This document shows, one piece after another, positions 10,055 to 19,346 of a stretch of DNA of 64,000 nucleotides. The notes beneath the pieces were generated by a model. The model did no database searches. It was not told the origin of the DNA and worked only from the letters and a program-made list of their open reading frames with translations. Origin of the DNA: Oleisolibacter albus (lineage in GTDB: Bacteria; Pseudomonadota; Alphaproteobacteria; Azospirillales; Azospirillaceae). The stretch covers positions 1-64,000 of the forward strand of contig NZ_QGNJ01000015.1 of assembly GCF_003336875.1 (NCBI RefSeq), written 5' to 3'. The translations under genes were made by a program, and so were the position numbers. How positions within the stretch are numbered: the first letter of the stretch is position 1; each line of letters begins with the position of its first letter.

Positions 10055-11446
10055 TCAGAACTTGGCGTCGATATCGACGACGCCGATCAGCTTGTGGTTG
10101 ACGAACTCCTTGATGCCCAGGCCGATCAGCTCGCGGCCATAGCCGGAGCGGCGGATGCCGCCGAAGGGCAGATCGGCCTTCACCATGGTCGGGTGATTGA
10201 CGAAGACCATGCCGGTGGAGATGCGGCGCGCCACCGCTTCGCCATGCTTGACGTCACGGGTGAAGACGGAGCCACCCAGCCCGAAGGGCGAGTCATTGGC
10301 GATGCGGATGGCATCCTCCTCGTCCTTGGCCCGGAACAGCATGGAGACCGGCCCGAAGAACTCCCAATACCGGGCCGGATTGTCCTCGCCCACATTGGTC
10401 AGGATCGTCGGCTGCACGAAGGCGCCGCGCGACGGCACCTTCGGCCCCACCTCGGTGGCGGTGGCGCCATGGGCAACCGCCTCGCGGATCTTCTCCCGCA
10501 CCTCGTCGGCCGCGGCCTGGGAGGACAGGGGGGCCAGAGTCGTCTCGGGGTCCAGCGGGTCGCCGGCCTTCAGCCCGGCCACGCCCTGCGCGTACAGCTC
10601 CAGGAAGCGGTCATACAGATCATCGACGATGATCATGCGCTTGGAGGAGACGCAGACCTGCCCGCCGTTCCAGTGGCGGCCGAACACGGCCCAGCGCACC
10701 GTCTTCTCCAGATCGGCATCGGCCAGCACCACGAAGGCGTCGGCACCGCCCAGTTCCAGCGTGGATTTCTTCAGCGCCTTGCCGGCCTGGGCCGCCACCA
10801 CGGCGCCCGCTCCCTCCGAGCCGGTCAGGGCCACGCCATGCACCCGCGGATCGTTGATGATCATCTCGATCTGGGAGCGGGTGGCATACAGGTTGCGGAA
10901 GGCGCCCGCCGGCAGACCTGCCCGCAGCATCAGCGCCTGGAAGGCGGCGGCGCTCTGCGGCACGTTGGCGGCATGCTTCAGCAGCATGGTGTTACCGGCC
11001 GACAGCTGCGGCGCGATGATGCGGGCGATCTGGTAGTAGGGGAAGTTCCAGGGCTCGATGGCCAGCAGCACGCCGAGCGGCTCGCACACCAGCGTGGCAA
11101 CACCCGTCTCCGGATCGGCCACGGGCAGCGTCTCCGGCGCCAGCAGCGTCTCGGCGTGGCGGGCGTAGTAATCGAGGATATCGGCGGACAGGGCCACCTC
11201 CAGCTTGGCCTCGACCAGCAGCTTGCCCATTTCCATGGTCAGGATGCGGGCATAGGCGTCGGTTTCGGCCCGCAGAATCTCGGCGGCCTGATGCAGGATG
11301 GCCGCGCGCTCGGCGAAGCTGGTCGTGCGCCAGGCAAGGAAGGCCTGATGGGCGGCATCAATGGCCTGGCGGACCTCGTCATCCGTCGCGTCCGGAAAAG
11401 TTTTCAGCACGTCCCCGGTAAAGGGGTTGGTCGTTGCGTAAGCCAT
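10055..11446 (-). CDS. NAD(P)-dependent aldehyde dehydrogenase, Sad/succinate-semialdehyde type
   Basis: 463 residues, the short succinate-semialdehyde dehydrogenase class, closest in layout to E. coli Sad (YneI). The catalytic cysteine is in GQVCVSSKR, the general base glutamate in LELGGADAF, and the cofactor segment in PWNFPYYQ. AAGGGAG lies just before the ATG. A twin dyad operator lies 84-120 bp upstream of the start, so the gene is probably controlled by a dedicated regulator not in this window. It converges on the histidine kinase gene. The exact aldehyde substrate cannot be set from sequence. Confidence 0.88.
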   Translation of the reverse strand: MAYATTNPFTGDVLKTFPDATDDEVRQAIDAAHQAFLAWRTTSFAERAAILHQAAEILRAETDAYARILTMEMGKLLVEAKLEVALSADILDYYARHAETLLAPETLPVADPETGVATLVCEPLGVLLAIEPWNFPYYQIARIIAPQLSAGNTMLLKHAANVPQSAAAFQALMLRAGLPAGAFRNLYATRSQIEMIINDPRVHGVALTGSEGAGAVVAAQAGKALKKSTLELGGADAFVVLADADLEKTVRWAVFGRHWNGGQVCVSSKRMIIVDDLYDRFLELYAQGVAGLKAGDPLDPETTLAPLSSQAAADEVREKIREAVAHGATATEVGPKVPSRGAFVQPTILTNVGEDNPARYWEFFGPVSMLFRAKDEEDAIRIANDSPFGLGGSVFTRDVKHGEAVARRISTGMVFVNHPTMVKADLPFGGIRRSGYGRELIGLGIKEFVNHKLIGVVDIDAKF

Positions 11447-11529
11447 GGTGCGCTCCCTTGGGTTGTTTTCGGCGGCGGGAGACCTGGCCAGGCCCGTATC
11501 CGCCCGGCGCCTTTCCCGCTTGCCAAATT

Positions 11530-11565
11530 AACCGCATTGTGGTTAATTAAACCCGCAATACGGTT
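11530..11565 (-). promoter_or_regulatory. Twin dyad operator upstream of the aldehyde dehydrogenase
   Basis: Two related sites lie side by side: AACCGCATTGTGGTT (11530-11544) and AACCCGCAATACGGTT (11550-11565). Reading the second in reverse gives AACCGTATTGCGGGTT, so both contain AACCGyATTGyGG in opposite orientations, five bases apart. Such paired dyads are typical of TetR- or MarR-type repressors. The identity of the regulator is unknown. Confidence 0.55.
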
Positions 11566-11656
11566 CACTTCCCTTTGTTTGGGCCGAACCACGTCCAGGT
11601 GCAACAGTGAAGCGGCTGACCGGACTGAGGTGGATTGCCGCGCCCGGGCGCAGAAC

Positions 11657-13333
11657 TCAACTCAGCAGCAGGACCAGAACCTGCGGGGCCAGAATGCGCA
11701 GGCACATGGCCAGCGGATAGACCGTGGTATAGGCCAGGGCCGGCGCCTCGGACGCGGCGATGGCATGGGCGTAGGCCAGACCCGGCGGATTGGTCTGACC
11801 CCCGGCCATGATGCCGCAGATGCTGAGAAAATTGAGCTTCAGCACACCGCGGGCTATGACGCCCGTCACAAGCAGCGGGACCAGGGTGACCAGAACGCCC
11901 CAGGCCATCCAGGGCAGGCCCGCCCCGCTCAGCAGCGTCTCGACGAAACGGGCGCCGGAGGCGATGCCCAGCACGGCCAGGAACAGCACGATGCCGATCT
12001 CGCGCAGGGCCAGATTGGCGGCCGGCGGCATGAACCAGACCAGCCCGCCCAGATGCCCCAGCCGTGACAGCAGGATGGCCACCACCAGCGGGCCGCCGGC
12101 CAGCCCCAGGCGCAGCGGCGCCGGCAGGCCGGGGATGAACAGGGGAATAGACCCGACGATGGCGCCGAGGGCGATGCCGATGAACATCGGGATGATCTCC
12201 ACCTGCTGCAGACGGCGCTGGGAATTGCCGATGAGCTGGGCGGCGGATTTCAGCCCCTCGGGCCGGCCGATGACGGTCAGGATGTCACCGAACTGCAGAC
12301 GCAGCGCCGCGTCCGGAACCAGTTCGACACCGGCGCGGTTGACGCGGCTGATGACCACCTTGAGGCTGCGCACATCGAGCGCGGCGATGGGCTTGCCCAG
12401 AATGGCGTTGTTGGTGACGACGATGCGTTCCCATTTCAGTTCGGTGCCCTGGGTGGTCAGGGCCACATCGGCTTCCCGCCCCAGGGCCCGCTTGACCTCG
12501 TCCAGCTTGGCCTGCGGCCCGACCAGATGCACCGTATCGCCCACGCGCAGCGGGATGTCGGGCTGCGGCACCATCAGTTGCCGGTCGCGCAGCAGGCGCG
12601 AGACGACGACGCCCAGCTGCGGCAGCATGGAGAGCTTGCCCAGTTCCACCCCGTCCATTTCCGGATTGAGAATGACCACGTCCATGGCGTGGAGTTCGGC
12701 GATCTCACGCCGGCGGGCCGCCTCGAACTCGGCCGCCTCCTTGTGCGGATCGATGCGGAACAGGATGCGGATGGTCGACATGGCCAGCAGGTTGCCGGCG
12801 ATGCCGAACGGATAGGTCACGGCGAAGGCCAGGCCGGGCAGAAGCAGCAGGCCGGCATCGGCCCCCACCTCGGTCAAGACCTGCTGGGTCGCCGCCAGGG
12901 CCGGAGCATTGGTGACACCGCCGGCAAAGACGCCCAGCGCCGGCGCCAGGGGCACAATGCCGAACACCGTCAGCGCCGCCGTCACCAGCACCGACAGCAG
13001 CACCATGAGCAGGGCCAGGCCGTTGAAGGCCAGCCCGGTGGTCCGCAACCCCTCGATGAAGCCTGGTCCCACCTGGACGCCGATGGTGTAGACGAACAGG
13101 ATCAGGCCGAAATCCCGGATGAAATCCATCATCTCGGGATTGAAGGAAACACCGCACTGGGCCGCGAGATGGCCACCGGCGATCCCGGAGAACAGCACGC
13201 CGCCGATGCCGAGGCCGATGCCGCGGATACGGATCTGCCCCAGGGCGACACCCGCCGCGGAGACCAGGCTGAGGACCAGCACCACGCGGGCCAGAGCCGG
13301 CATTCCGAGAAACAGGTCGACCAAGAGCTGCAT
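11657..13333 (-). CDS. AspT/YidE-family membrane transporter with two RCK_C (TrkA-C) domains
   Basis: About 558 residues in the aspartate:alanine exchanger family layout: five or six N-terminal membrane segments, two soluble TrkA_C-type domains (about 190-365; for example VGDTVHLVGPQAKLDEV and FGDILTVIGRPEGL) and a second membrane half ending LRILAPQVLVLLLS. Family members exchange amino or dicarboxylic acids, but most are uncharacterised and the substrate here is open. ATG 13333 was preferred over an earlier in-frame start because GGGGGATT precedes it. A 13-bp palindrome lies 109 bp upstream. Confidence 0.85.
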   Translation of the reverse strand: MQLLVDLFLGMPALARVVLVLSLVSAAGVALGQIRIRGIGLGIGGVLFSGIAGGHLAAQCGVSFNPEMMDFIRDFGLILFVYTIGVQVGPGFIEGLRTTGLAFNGLALLMVLLSVLVTAALTVFGIVPLAPALGVFAGGVTNAPALAATQQVLTEVGADAGLLLLPGLAFAVTYPFGIAGNLLAMSTIRILFRIDPHKEAAEFEAARRREIAELHAMDVVILNPEMDGVELGKLSMLPQLGVVVSRLLRDRQLMVPQPDIPLRVGDTVHLVGPQAKLDEVKRALGREADVALTTQGTELKWERIVVTNNAILGKPIAALDVRSLKVVISRVNRAGVELVPDAALRLQFGDILTVIGRPEGLKSAAQLIGNSQRRLQQVEIIPMFIGIALGAIVGSIPLFIPGLPAPLRLGLAGGPLVVAILLSRLGHLGGLVWFMPPAANLALREIGIVLFLAVLGIASGARFVETLLSGAGLPWMAWGVLVTLVPLLVTGVIARGVLKLNFLSICGIMAGGQTNPPGLAYAHAIAASEAPALAYTTVYPLAMCLRILAPQVLVLLLS

Positions 13334-13441
13334 ACAATCCCCCGACAGCCATAGCACCGGCCCCGCCGGCACTCCCTTGGACGGTTACCAGCAGGGCACG
13401 GCGGCAGCCCGTATTGGTTGCGCTGTCAGCCACTCTGGAAG

Positions 13442-13454
13442 TAACGGTCCGTTA
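13442..13454. promoter_or_regulatory. Palindrome TAACGGTCCGTTA upstream of the AspT-like gene
   Basis: Perfect dyad TAACGG-T-CCGTTA in the 214-bp gap between the zntA 3' end and the transporter start. Its size and place fit an operator for the leftward transporter gene. No regulator is adjacent. Confidence 0.35.
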
Positions 13455-13547
13455 TGAACACGCTACCCCATTACCATTGGACCCGGGTTGATCCGAACCG
13501 TTCCGCTCCCATCTGTCGCACCACGTCCGGGAAAGGCAGCCACCACG

Positions 13548-15746
13548 TCAGCGCAGGGCAGAGCGGCTCGCCAGCAGACGCATGGCATTGAGTGTCACGA
13601 TCACCGTGGCCCCGGTGTCGGCCAGCACGGCCAGCCACAGCCCGGTCACGCCAGCCAGCGTGGTGACCAGGAACACCGCCTTCAGCCCCAGGGCAATGAC
13701 GACATTCTGATGGATGGTGCGCAGGGTTGCGCGTGACAGCGTTATCATGTCGGCAACACCGTCGACGCGGCTGCCCAGAAGCGCCGCGTCGGCGGATTCC
13801 AGGGCCACATCGGTGCCCCCGCCCATGGCAACGCCCACATCGGCCGCGGCCAGGGCCGGCCCGTCATTGATGCCATCTCCGACCATGGCCACGGGGCCGT
13901 CCTGCTTCAGGTCGGTGATGGCCCGCAGCTTGTCCTCGGGCAGAAGCCCGGCCTGCACCTCGATACCCAACCCGTCGGCAATGGCCGCAGCCGTGCGGGC
14001 ATTGTCCCCGGTCAGCATCAGCGTCCGCACGCCCAGCGCGCGCAACCGTGCCAGAGCGCGGGCGGCATCGGGCCGCGGTTCGTCGCGCACAGCGATCAGG
14101 CCCAACGCTTGACCGTCGGCCAGAACGGCGACCACGGTCTTGCCTGCGGCCTCCAGGGCTTCAACCCGATCCAGCGGCAGGCTGGCTCCGCGCTCCAGCG
14201 CGTGGCGGACGGAGCCGACCTCCACCCGCCGGCCAATGACAATCCCCTCCGCGGCACGGCCCGGCTGGGCCTTCTGCTCCCGCACCGGACGCGGCGGCAC
14301 GGCCTCGGCGGCGGCCTTGGCCAGGATGGCCCGGGCGATGGGATGGCTGGAGCCGGTTTCCACCGCCGCCGCCAGCCCCATCAGGGTGCCGTCGCTGCCG
14401 GACAGCAGCACAAGGTCCGTGACCTGGGGCTCGCCGCGGGTCAGGGTGCCTGTCTTGTCGAAAGCGACGGTCCGCATATGGCCCATGGCCTCCAGCGCGG
14501 CACCGCCCTTGATCAACAGGCCGCGCCGCGCGCCGGCGGCAATGCCGGAGGTGATGGCCGCCGGGGTGGACAGCACCAGGGCGCAGGGGCAGCCGATCAG
14601 CAGCACCGCCAGCCCGCGATAGATCCAGGTCTGCCAGTCGGCCCCCGCCACCAGCGGCGGGATCAGCACGGTCAGGAGGGCGATGAGGATGACCAGCGGC
14701 GTGTAGCGGGCACTGAAGCGCTCGATGAAGCGGGCGGTGGGGGCGCGGCTGGCCTCCGCCTCCTCCACCATGCGGATGATGCGGGCGATGGTGTTGTCGG
14801 CCGCGGCCCGCGTCACGCGGATCTGCAGGGCGCCGGTGCGGTTGATGCTGCCCGCCAGCACCGTGTCGCCCTCGCCCCTGGTCACCGGCACGGACTCGCC
14901 GGTAATGGGGGATTCGTCCAGGTCGGAGCGGCCATCGCTGATCGTGCCGTCGGCGGGCACCCGGTCTCCAGGCCGGACCAGAAGGGTCTGGCCCACCTCC
15001 ACCCGGGCCGCCGGTATCGCCCGCGCGCCCCCCTCCTCCACCAGCAGGGCCATGCGCGGCACCAGAGCCGTCAAGGCGCGGATGCCCGACCGGGCCCGCC
15101 CCGCCGCCACCCCTTCCAGCAACTCGCCAATGGCGAACAGCAGCACGACGACGGACGCCTCCGCCGTCTCTCCAATGGCGATGGCGCCCAGGGTCGCCAC
15201 CACCATCAGCATCTCGATGCTGAAGGGTGATCCGGTGCGCGCCAGCAGCAGGGCACGACGCCCGAACACGGCCAGACCGGCAAGGGCGGCGGGCAGCAGG
15301 GCATAGGGTTCCGCCGTCGGCAGCAACCAGGGCAATACCCAGCCGGCAGCCACCAGCAGCCCGATCACCAGGGTGATCCGCAGCTTGGGCGACAACCACC
15401 AGGGCGTCCCGGCAGCGCTGTCCGCCTCCTCCGCGATGGTGGTGCCATCTGCTGCGACAATGCTGAGCCCGTCCAGACGCTGGAGCGTATAGCCCAGCGC
15501 CCGGATGACCTGTTCCAGCCCCTCCCGCGGCGTGGCGGCCGGATCCAGGGTCAGCTTCAGCAGCTGCGACTGGTAATTCAGGCTGATTGCATCGACGCCG
15601 GGCAGGCGGCGCAATGCCGTTTCCACCTTGGCCACGCAACTGGGACAATCCATGCCGCCGACGCGGTAGCGCAGCGGCTCAGGCCCCACGGCGGGAGCCG
15701 CGGAGGACGGTGAAGCGGTGGCGGACAGATCCGCGAACTGATCCAT
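13548..15746 (-). CDS. zntA: Zn/Cd/Pb-exporting P1B-type ATPase
   Basis: Exports Zn(II), Cd(II) or Pb(II) across the inner membrane using ATP. It has 732 residues, like E. coli ZntA. An N-terminal heavy-metal domain (GMDCPSC, about residue 31) is followed by eight membrane segments, TGES, the membrane CPC motif (GCPCAL, about 385), the phosphorylated Asp in DKTGT, the GSSHPIA motif and GDGINDGP. The last helices carry Lys in LGLKAVFL and Asp in LADTGAT, the ZntA-type metal residues, rather than the CuI pattern. GGGAGAG precedes the ATG. A MerR-type promoter with a 19-bp spacer lies 51-81 bp upstream. Confidence 0.94.
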   Translation of the reverse strand: MDQFADLSATASPSSAAPAVGPEPLRYRVGGMDCPSCVAKVETALRRLPGVDAISLNYQSQLLKLTLDPAATPREGLEQVIRALGYTLQRLDGLSIVAADGTTIAEEADSAAGTPWWLSPKLRITLVIGLLVAAGWVLPWLLPTAEPYALLPAALAGLAVFGRRALLLARTGSPFSIEMLMVVATLGAIAIGETAEASVVVLLFAIGELLEGVAAGRARSGIRALTALVPRMALLVEEGGARAIPAARVEVGQTLLVRPGDRVPADGTISDGRSDLDESPITGESVPVTRGEGDTVLAGSINRTGALQIRVTRAAADNTIARIIRMVEEAEASRAPTARFIERFSARYTPLVILIALLTVLIPPLVAGADWQTWIYRGLAVLLIGCPCALVLSTPAAITSGIAAGARRGLLIKGGAALEAMGHMRTVAFDKTGTLTRGEPQVTDLVLLSGSDGTLMGLAAAVETGSSHPIARAILAKAAAEAVPPRPVREQKAQPGRAAEGIVIGRRVEVGSVRHALERGASLPLDRVEALEAAGKTVVAVLADGQALGLIAVRDEPRPDAARALARLRALGVRTLMLTGDNARTAAAIADGLGIEVQAGLLPEDKLRAITDLKQDGPVAMVGDGINDGPALAAADVGVAMGGGTDVALESADAALLGSRVDGVADMITLSRATLRTIHQNVVIALGLKAVFLVTTLAGVTGLWLAVLADTGATVIVTLNAMRLLASRSALR

Positions 15747-15796
15747 GACAGGCTCTCCCAGGGGCCGGGCATGATTGCGCCACCCGACCGCCGCCT

Positions 15797-15827
15797 GGGA
15801 TAGACCCTGTAGCCGCTACAGGGTCAA
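15797..15827 (-). promoter_or_regulatory. MerR-family (CadR/ZntR/PbrR-type) promoter of zntA
   Basis: On the minus strand a -35 TTGACC and a -10 TATCCC are separated by 19 bp, the long spacer typical of MerR-activated promoters. Between and across them lies a perfect dyad ACCCTGTAG-N3-CTACAGGGT (15804-15824), matching the known operator form for Cd/Pb/Zn-responsive MerR proteins. The regulator gene is not adjacent. The -35 hexamer includes the stop codon of the preceding PepSY gene. Confidence 0.88.
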
Positions 15828-17044
15828 GACCCCGCCTTGCCCGCCACCGATGCGCGCCGGGCGCGGCACTTATGGCGCCAGCGCAGGAGGCCGGTGAGGC
15901 AGAGCACCGGCGGCACCAGCCCGGACAGCAGGATCAGCCAGCGCCCAGCCATGCCGAACGCCTCGCCGCTGTGCAACGGGTGCAGCCAGGCCAGCAGCGT
16001 ATCGCCGGCCCTGTCCCGCAGGCCGTCGCGCACATCCAGAATGCGGCCGGTCAGCGGATGCACCCAGACATTGGTGCGGGGAAACCGGCGGCTGGGCTCG
16101 CCCGGCTGCCACAGATTGATGCGGTAGGCCCCCTGGTGCAGGCCCGGCGTCTCGATCCAGGCCAGTTCGGCCGTGGGAAAGCGCTGGCGGGCCACAGCGA
16201 CGGCGGCATCCAGATCCAGACGCCGCCCCTCCGGCGGCAGATGGACGGAACCGGTCACCGGGACATGCAACGGTGACACCCGGTCGAGCAGCGGCCGCAC
16301 CACGCCCGGCAGGCTGAGCAGCACGCCGGTGACCACCACGACCAGCAGCGGCACCAGACCGGTGAGGCCGGCCAGCTTGTGCAGATCATAGATGCGCCGC
16401 TGCGGTGATGCGCCCCGCTTCAGCGCCAACGCTCCCCGCCATTTGCCGGCGGCCGGCCACCACAGATACAGGCCGCCCAGCAGCAGAAGCAGCTGACCGA
16501 TCCCCGCCACGCCCATGATGATGGCACCGTCCGCCCCCAGCAGCAGACGGTAATGCAGATCGTACAGCCAGGTGGTGAGGTAGTCGCCCCAGAAGGCCTG
16601 GCGCAGCACGGTCAGCGCGTGCGGATCGATCCACAGCATCAGCGGGGCGAAGGACCGCGCCTCCGTCTCCGCCGGCCAGTAATAGCGGATGGGAATCGGC
16701 CCGCCCGTCTCCGTCACTTCGATCCGCCAGGGGCCGCTGCGGCCGGGTTCGGCCCGCAGCAGCGCCTGATAGACCGCCTCATAGCTTGGGGGCCGCCCCG
16801 CGGCCGGCACCGGCCGCAGGGCCGGGTGCAGACCCCGGTCAAGCTCGGGATAGAAGACCAGCAGGCTTCCCGTCAGCCCGGCCAGCACGAACAGCAGCCC
16901 CACCGACAGGCCGAGCCAGCGATGGAGCCACCCCCAGAGAGCGCGGGCCATGCGGCCCGGGACAGTGCGCACCGCAAGGGCACGCCCCGCCCGCACCCGG
17001 CCGGCGGACGCCGGACCGCGGAGAGCTGAGAAACGGATGGTCAT
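15824..17044 (-). CDS. PepSY-associated transmembrane protein (PiuB/iron-uptake type)
   Basis: A 406-residue inner-membrane protein with the PepSY_TM pattern: a first helix after WLHRWLGLSVGLLFVLAG (about 40-65), a periplasmic PepSY segment, central helices (IMGVAGIGQLLLLLGGLYLWWP; LHKLAGLTGLVPLLVVVVTG) and a final helix (GLVPPVLCLTGLLRW). Conserved histidines near the helix ends suggest a heme- or metal-linked reductase-like role, as proposed for siderophore partners such as FoxB. AAGGAG precedes ATG 17044. It lies 25 bp after the TonB receptor gene, so co-transcription is likely. Its stop codon falls inside the zntA promoter. Confidence 0.85.
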   Translation of the reverse strand: MTIRFSALRGPASAGRVRAGRALAVRTVPGRMARALWGWLHRWLGLSVGLLFVLAGLTGSLLVFYPELDRGLHPALRPVPAAGRPPSYEAVYQALLRAEPGRSGPWRIEVTETGGPIPIRYYWPAETEARSFAPLMLWIDPHALTVLRQAFWGDYLTTWLYDLHYRLLLGADGAIIMGVAGIGQLLLLLGGLYLWWPAAGKWRGALALKRGASPQRRIYDLHKLAGLTGLVPLLVVVVTGVLLSLPGVVRPLLDRVSPLHVPVTGSVHLPPEGRRLDLDAAVAVARQRFPTAELAWIETPGLHQGAYRINLWQPGEPSRRFPRTNVWVHPLTGRILDVRDGLRDRAGDTLLAWLHPLHSGEAFGMAGRWLILLSGLVPPVLCLTGLLRWRHKCRARRASVAGKAGS

Positions 17045-17069
17045 GGCCCCGCTCCTTGGTCCGGCAGCC

Positions 17070-19148
17070 TTAGAACCGCAGGGTCACGGTGCCGTAGACG
17101 GCACGTTTGTCGCCCGGCGAATGCAGCGACTGGATGCCGTCCCACCAGACATAGGCATAGTCGGTGTTGGTCAGGTTCTTGACCTGGACCGAGGCTTCCA
17201 CCGTCTCGGTGACCTGATAGGCGATCTCCGCCGTCAGCAGCACATAATCACCGAACTTGCCCTTGCTGTTGCTGGACTCCAGGTAATAGCTGCTCTGGCC
17301 ATTGCCCCAGAGCGACAGGCGCAGGTCGGGCGTCGGTTGCACGTCGATGCCGCCGGAACCGAGCCAGGACGGCACATGGTCGATGCGGTTGCCGCGGGTG
17401 GCGGGGGAGGCCGGGTCGGGTTCGCGGATCTCGCCCTTCTGCCAGGCGACGGCCAGCCACAGCTCCAGCCAGTCCAGCGGCCGGACATTGACCTGGGCAT
17501 CGATGCCCTGACGCCGGGTCTTGCCCAGATTGTCGAAATCGCCCAGCGGATCGTTGAGCTTGCGCTTCACCTCGCCCGAGGCCGTCTGCTCCCAATAGGC
17601 CAGCCGGGTTTCCAGCCAACGGCCGGGGGACAGCTTCACGCCGGTTTCCCACCCCTCATTGACGGAGGCGGCCAGATCGGTGGTGCGCGGCGGGATCTTG
17701 TAGGCGCCGGAGCCAACGCCGATCTGGAAGCTGCGCCCCCAATTGCCATAGACCACCACACCATCGACCGGTGTCAGGGCGGCGCTGATCTTGGGCTGGT
17801 CGATGGTGCCGTAATCATTGACATCATAGCCACGACCGCTCAGCCGGTCATGATGGTCGCCGCCGACGGCATCCACCCGGTAGGCCGGGACGATCTTCAG
17901 GAAGTCCGTCGGTTCGATCACCGCCTGGACATAGCCGCCATAGACATCGAGATCGAAGGACTGGTCGCGGGTCTGGCTGGTGCGCTGACGGGCGCGCGTC
18001 AGATAGCGCAGGCTCTTGTTGTCCTGGATCTGGACATCGCCCCCCGCCTCCAGCATCAGCGCATGCAGGCCGCTGTCCTGCACATGGTAATGCACGGCGG
18101 CAATGCCGCCATACTGCCATTCATCGGTGACGCGCTCCTGCTGCGACGTCCCCGGCGAGAACTGCACCCAGCGCCGGTCCTTGAAACGGTTGACATAGGC
18201 GCGGGCCATGGCGTCGGCATGGTCGCCCAGATCGGTGTCGAGATGCAGGCTGCCCTGGGCCAGCCGCCGCCGGCCACGATCGGTCGCGTTGTAGGCATTG
18301 GTGGCGGAGGGGCGCTCCTCGGCGTCCACCCGCGTCAGATAACCTGCCTCCTCGGCATTGTTGCGGGCATAGCGCAGGATGGCACCGACGCGGGTGCCGC
18401 CGTCGCCCAGCGTGTAGAACCATTTGCCGGCGGCGCTGAGCCGGTCGGCATCGCCATGGTCGCGGTAGCCGTCGCTCTGCCGATAGGCCGCCATGTAATT
18501 CTGGCTGAAGCCGCCCTCCTCGATCCCGGCCACAGCCTGCCCCTCGAAGGTTGCGAAGCTGCCGGCAGTCAGACGGGCCTGCTGGTAGTTGCCGCCGGTC
18601 CGCGTCTGCATGTCGGCGCTGCCGGCGATGGCGTGCAGGCCCCAGCGCGGATCGGCGGTGCCGCGCACCGTCTCCACCGCTGCCAGCTCCAGCGGGAACA
18701 CCATGTCCAGAAACGGCATGTTGCCGTCATTGCTGTTGCTGGGGATGCCGTCGATCAGCAGCTTGACGGCATTGATCTCGCCCTCGCCGTTGAAGCCGCG
18801 GAAGGAGAATTTGCCGCTGGTGGTGCCCTGATTGAAATCGGTCAGCAGCACGCCGGGCATGCGGCCCATGAGTTCCCAGGCGCTGTCCACCACCTGCCGT
18901 TCCAGCAGGTCGCCGCCCAGCCGGTCGACAGAACTGTAGAGCGTGGCGCTGGACCGGGCCATGCGCGTGCCGGTCACCACCACCTCGCCGATGGTGAAGG
19001 TGGCATCATCGGCCGCCAGGGCGGCGACCTGGGCCGGGGCGGCGGGCGGATCCTCCGCCGCGGCGATGGCGGGCATGGCGGAAAGCACGCTCAGGGACAG
19101 GACGGCCGGGGACACGCCGGCCAGGATACGGGTGCGGAACAGGGACAT
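17070..19148 (-). CDS. TonB-dependent outer-membrane receptor
   Basis: Outer-membrane beta-barrel importer, about 692 residues: signal peptide (MSLFRTRILAGVSPAVLSLS to the AIAAAE cleavage region), a TonB-box-like FTIGEVVVTGTR, a plug domain (LLIDGIP; ETVRG) and a long barrel ending in a C-terminal Phe (YGTVTLRF). I start at ATG 19148 because the signal peptide begins there; the ribosome site is weak. The neighbouring PepSY membrane protein and DUF2946 protein suggest a ferric siderophore or another metal complex. The substrate cannot be told from sequence. I saw no clear Fur box. Confidence 0.9.
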   Translation of the reverse strand: MSLFRTRILAGVSPAVLSLSVLSAMPAIAAAEDPPAAPAQVAALAADDATFTIGEVVVTGTRMARSSATLYSSVDRLGGDLLERQVVDSAWELMGRMPGVLLTDFNQGTTSGKFSFRGFNGEGEINAVKLLIDGIPSNSNDGNMPFLDMVFPLELAAVETVRGTADPRWGLHAIAGSADMQTRTGGNYQQARLTAGSFATFEGQAVAGIEEGGFSQNYMAAYRQSDGYRDHGDADRLSAAGKWFYTLGDGGTRVGAILRYARNNAEEAGYLTRVDAEERPSATNAYNATDRGRRRLAQGSLHLDTDLGDHADAMARAYVNRFKDRRWVQFSPGTSQQERVTDEWQYGGIAAVHYHVQDSGLHALMLEAGGDVQIQDNKSLRYLTRARQRTSQTRDQSFDLDVYGGYVQAVIEPTDFLKIVPAYRVDAVGGDHHDRLSGRGYDVNDYGTIDQPKISAALTPVDGVVVYGNWGRSFQIGVGSGAYKIPPRTTDLAASVNEGWETGVKLSPGRWLETRLAYWEQTASGEVKRKLNDPLGDFDNLGKTRRQGIDAQVNVRPLDWLELWLAVAWQKGEIREPDPASPATRGNRIDHVPSWLGSGGIDVQPTPDLRLSLWGNGQSSYYLESSNSKGKFGDYVLLTAEIAYQVTETVEASVQVKNLTNTDYAYVWWDGIQSLHSPGDKRAVYGTVTLRF

Positions 19149-19346
19149 GGTCTGATCTCGACGGACGGAGGCTGCCCGGGTGACGGATGGCGGCCCATCG
19201 GCCACGGCACGCCGGCACGGGCGCGGAACGGCGCAAACCGATCAGCGCGCACAGGGACCCGCAGGCAGCAGGACTGGATCTGGGTCGGGAAACCGGCGGC
19301 GGGACAGCGCCGACATCGGGCGGCTGTCACATCGGCCGGACGGCCA

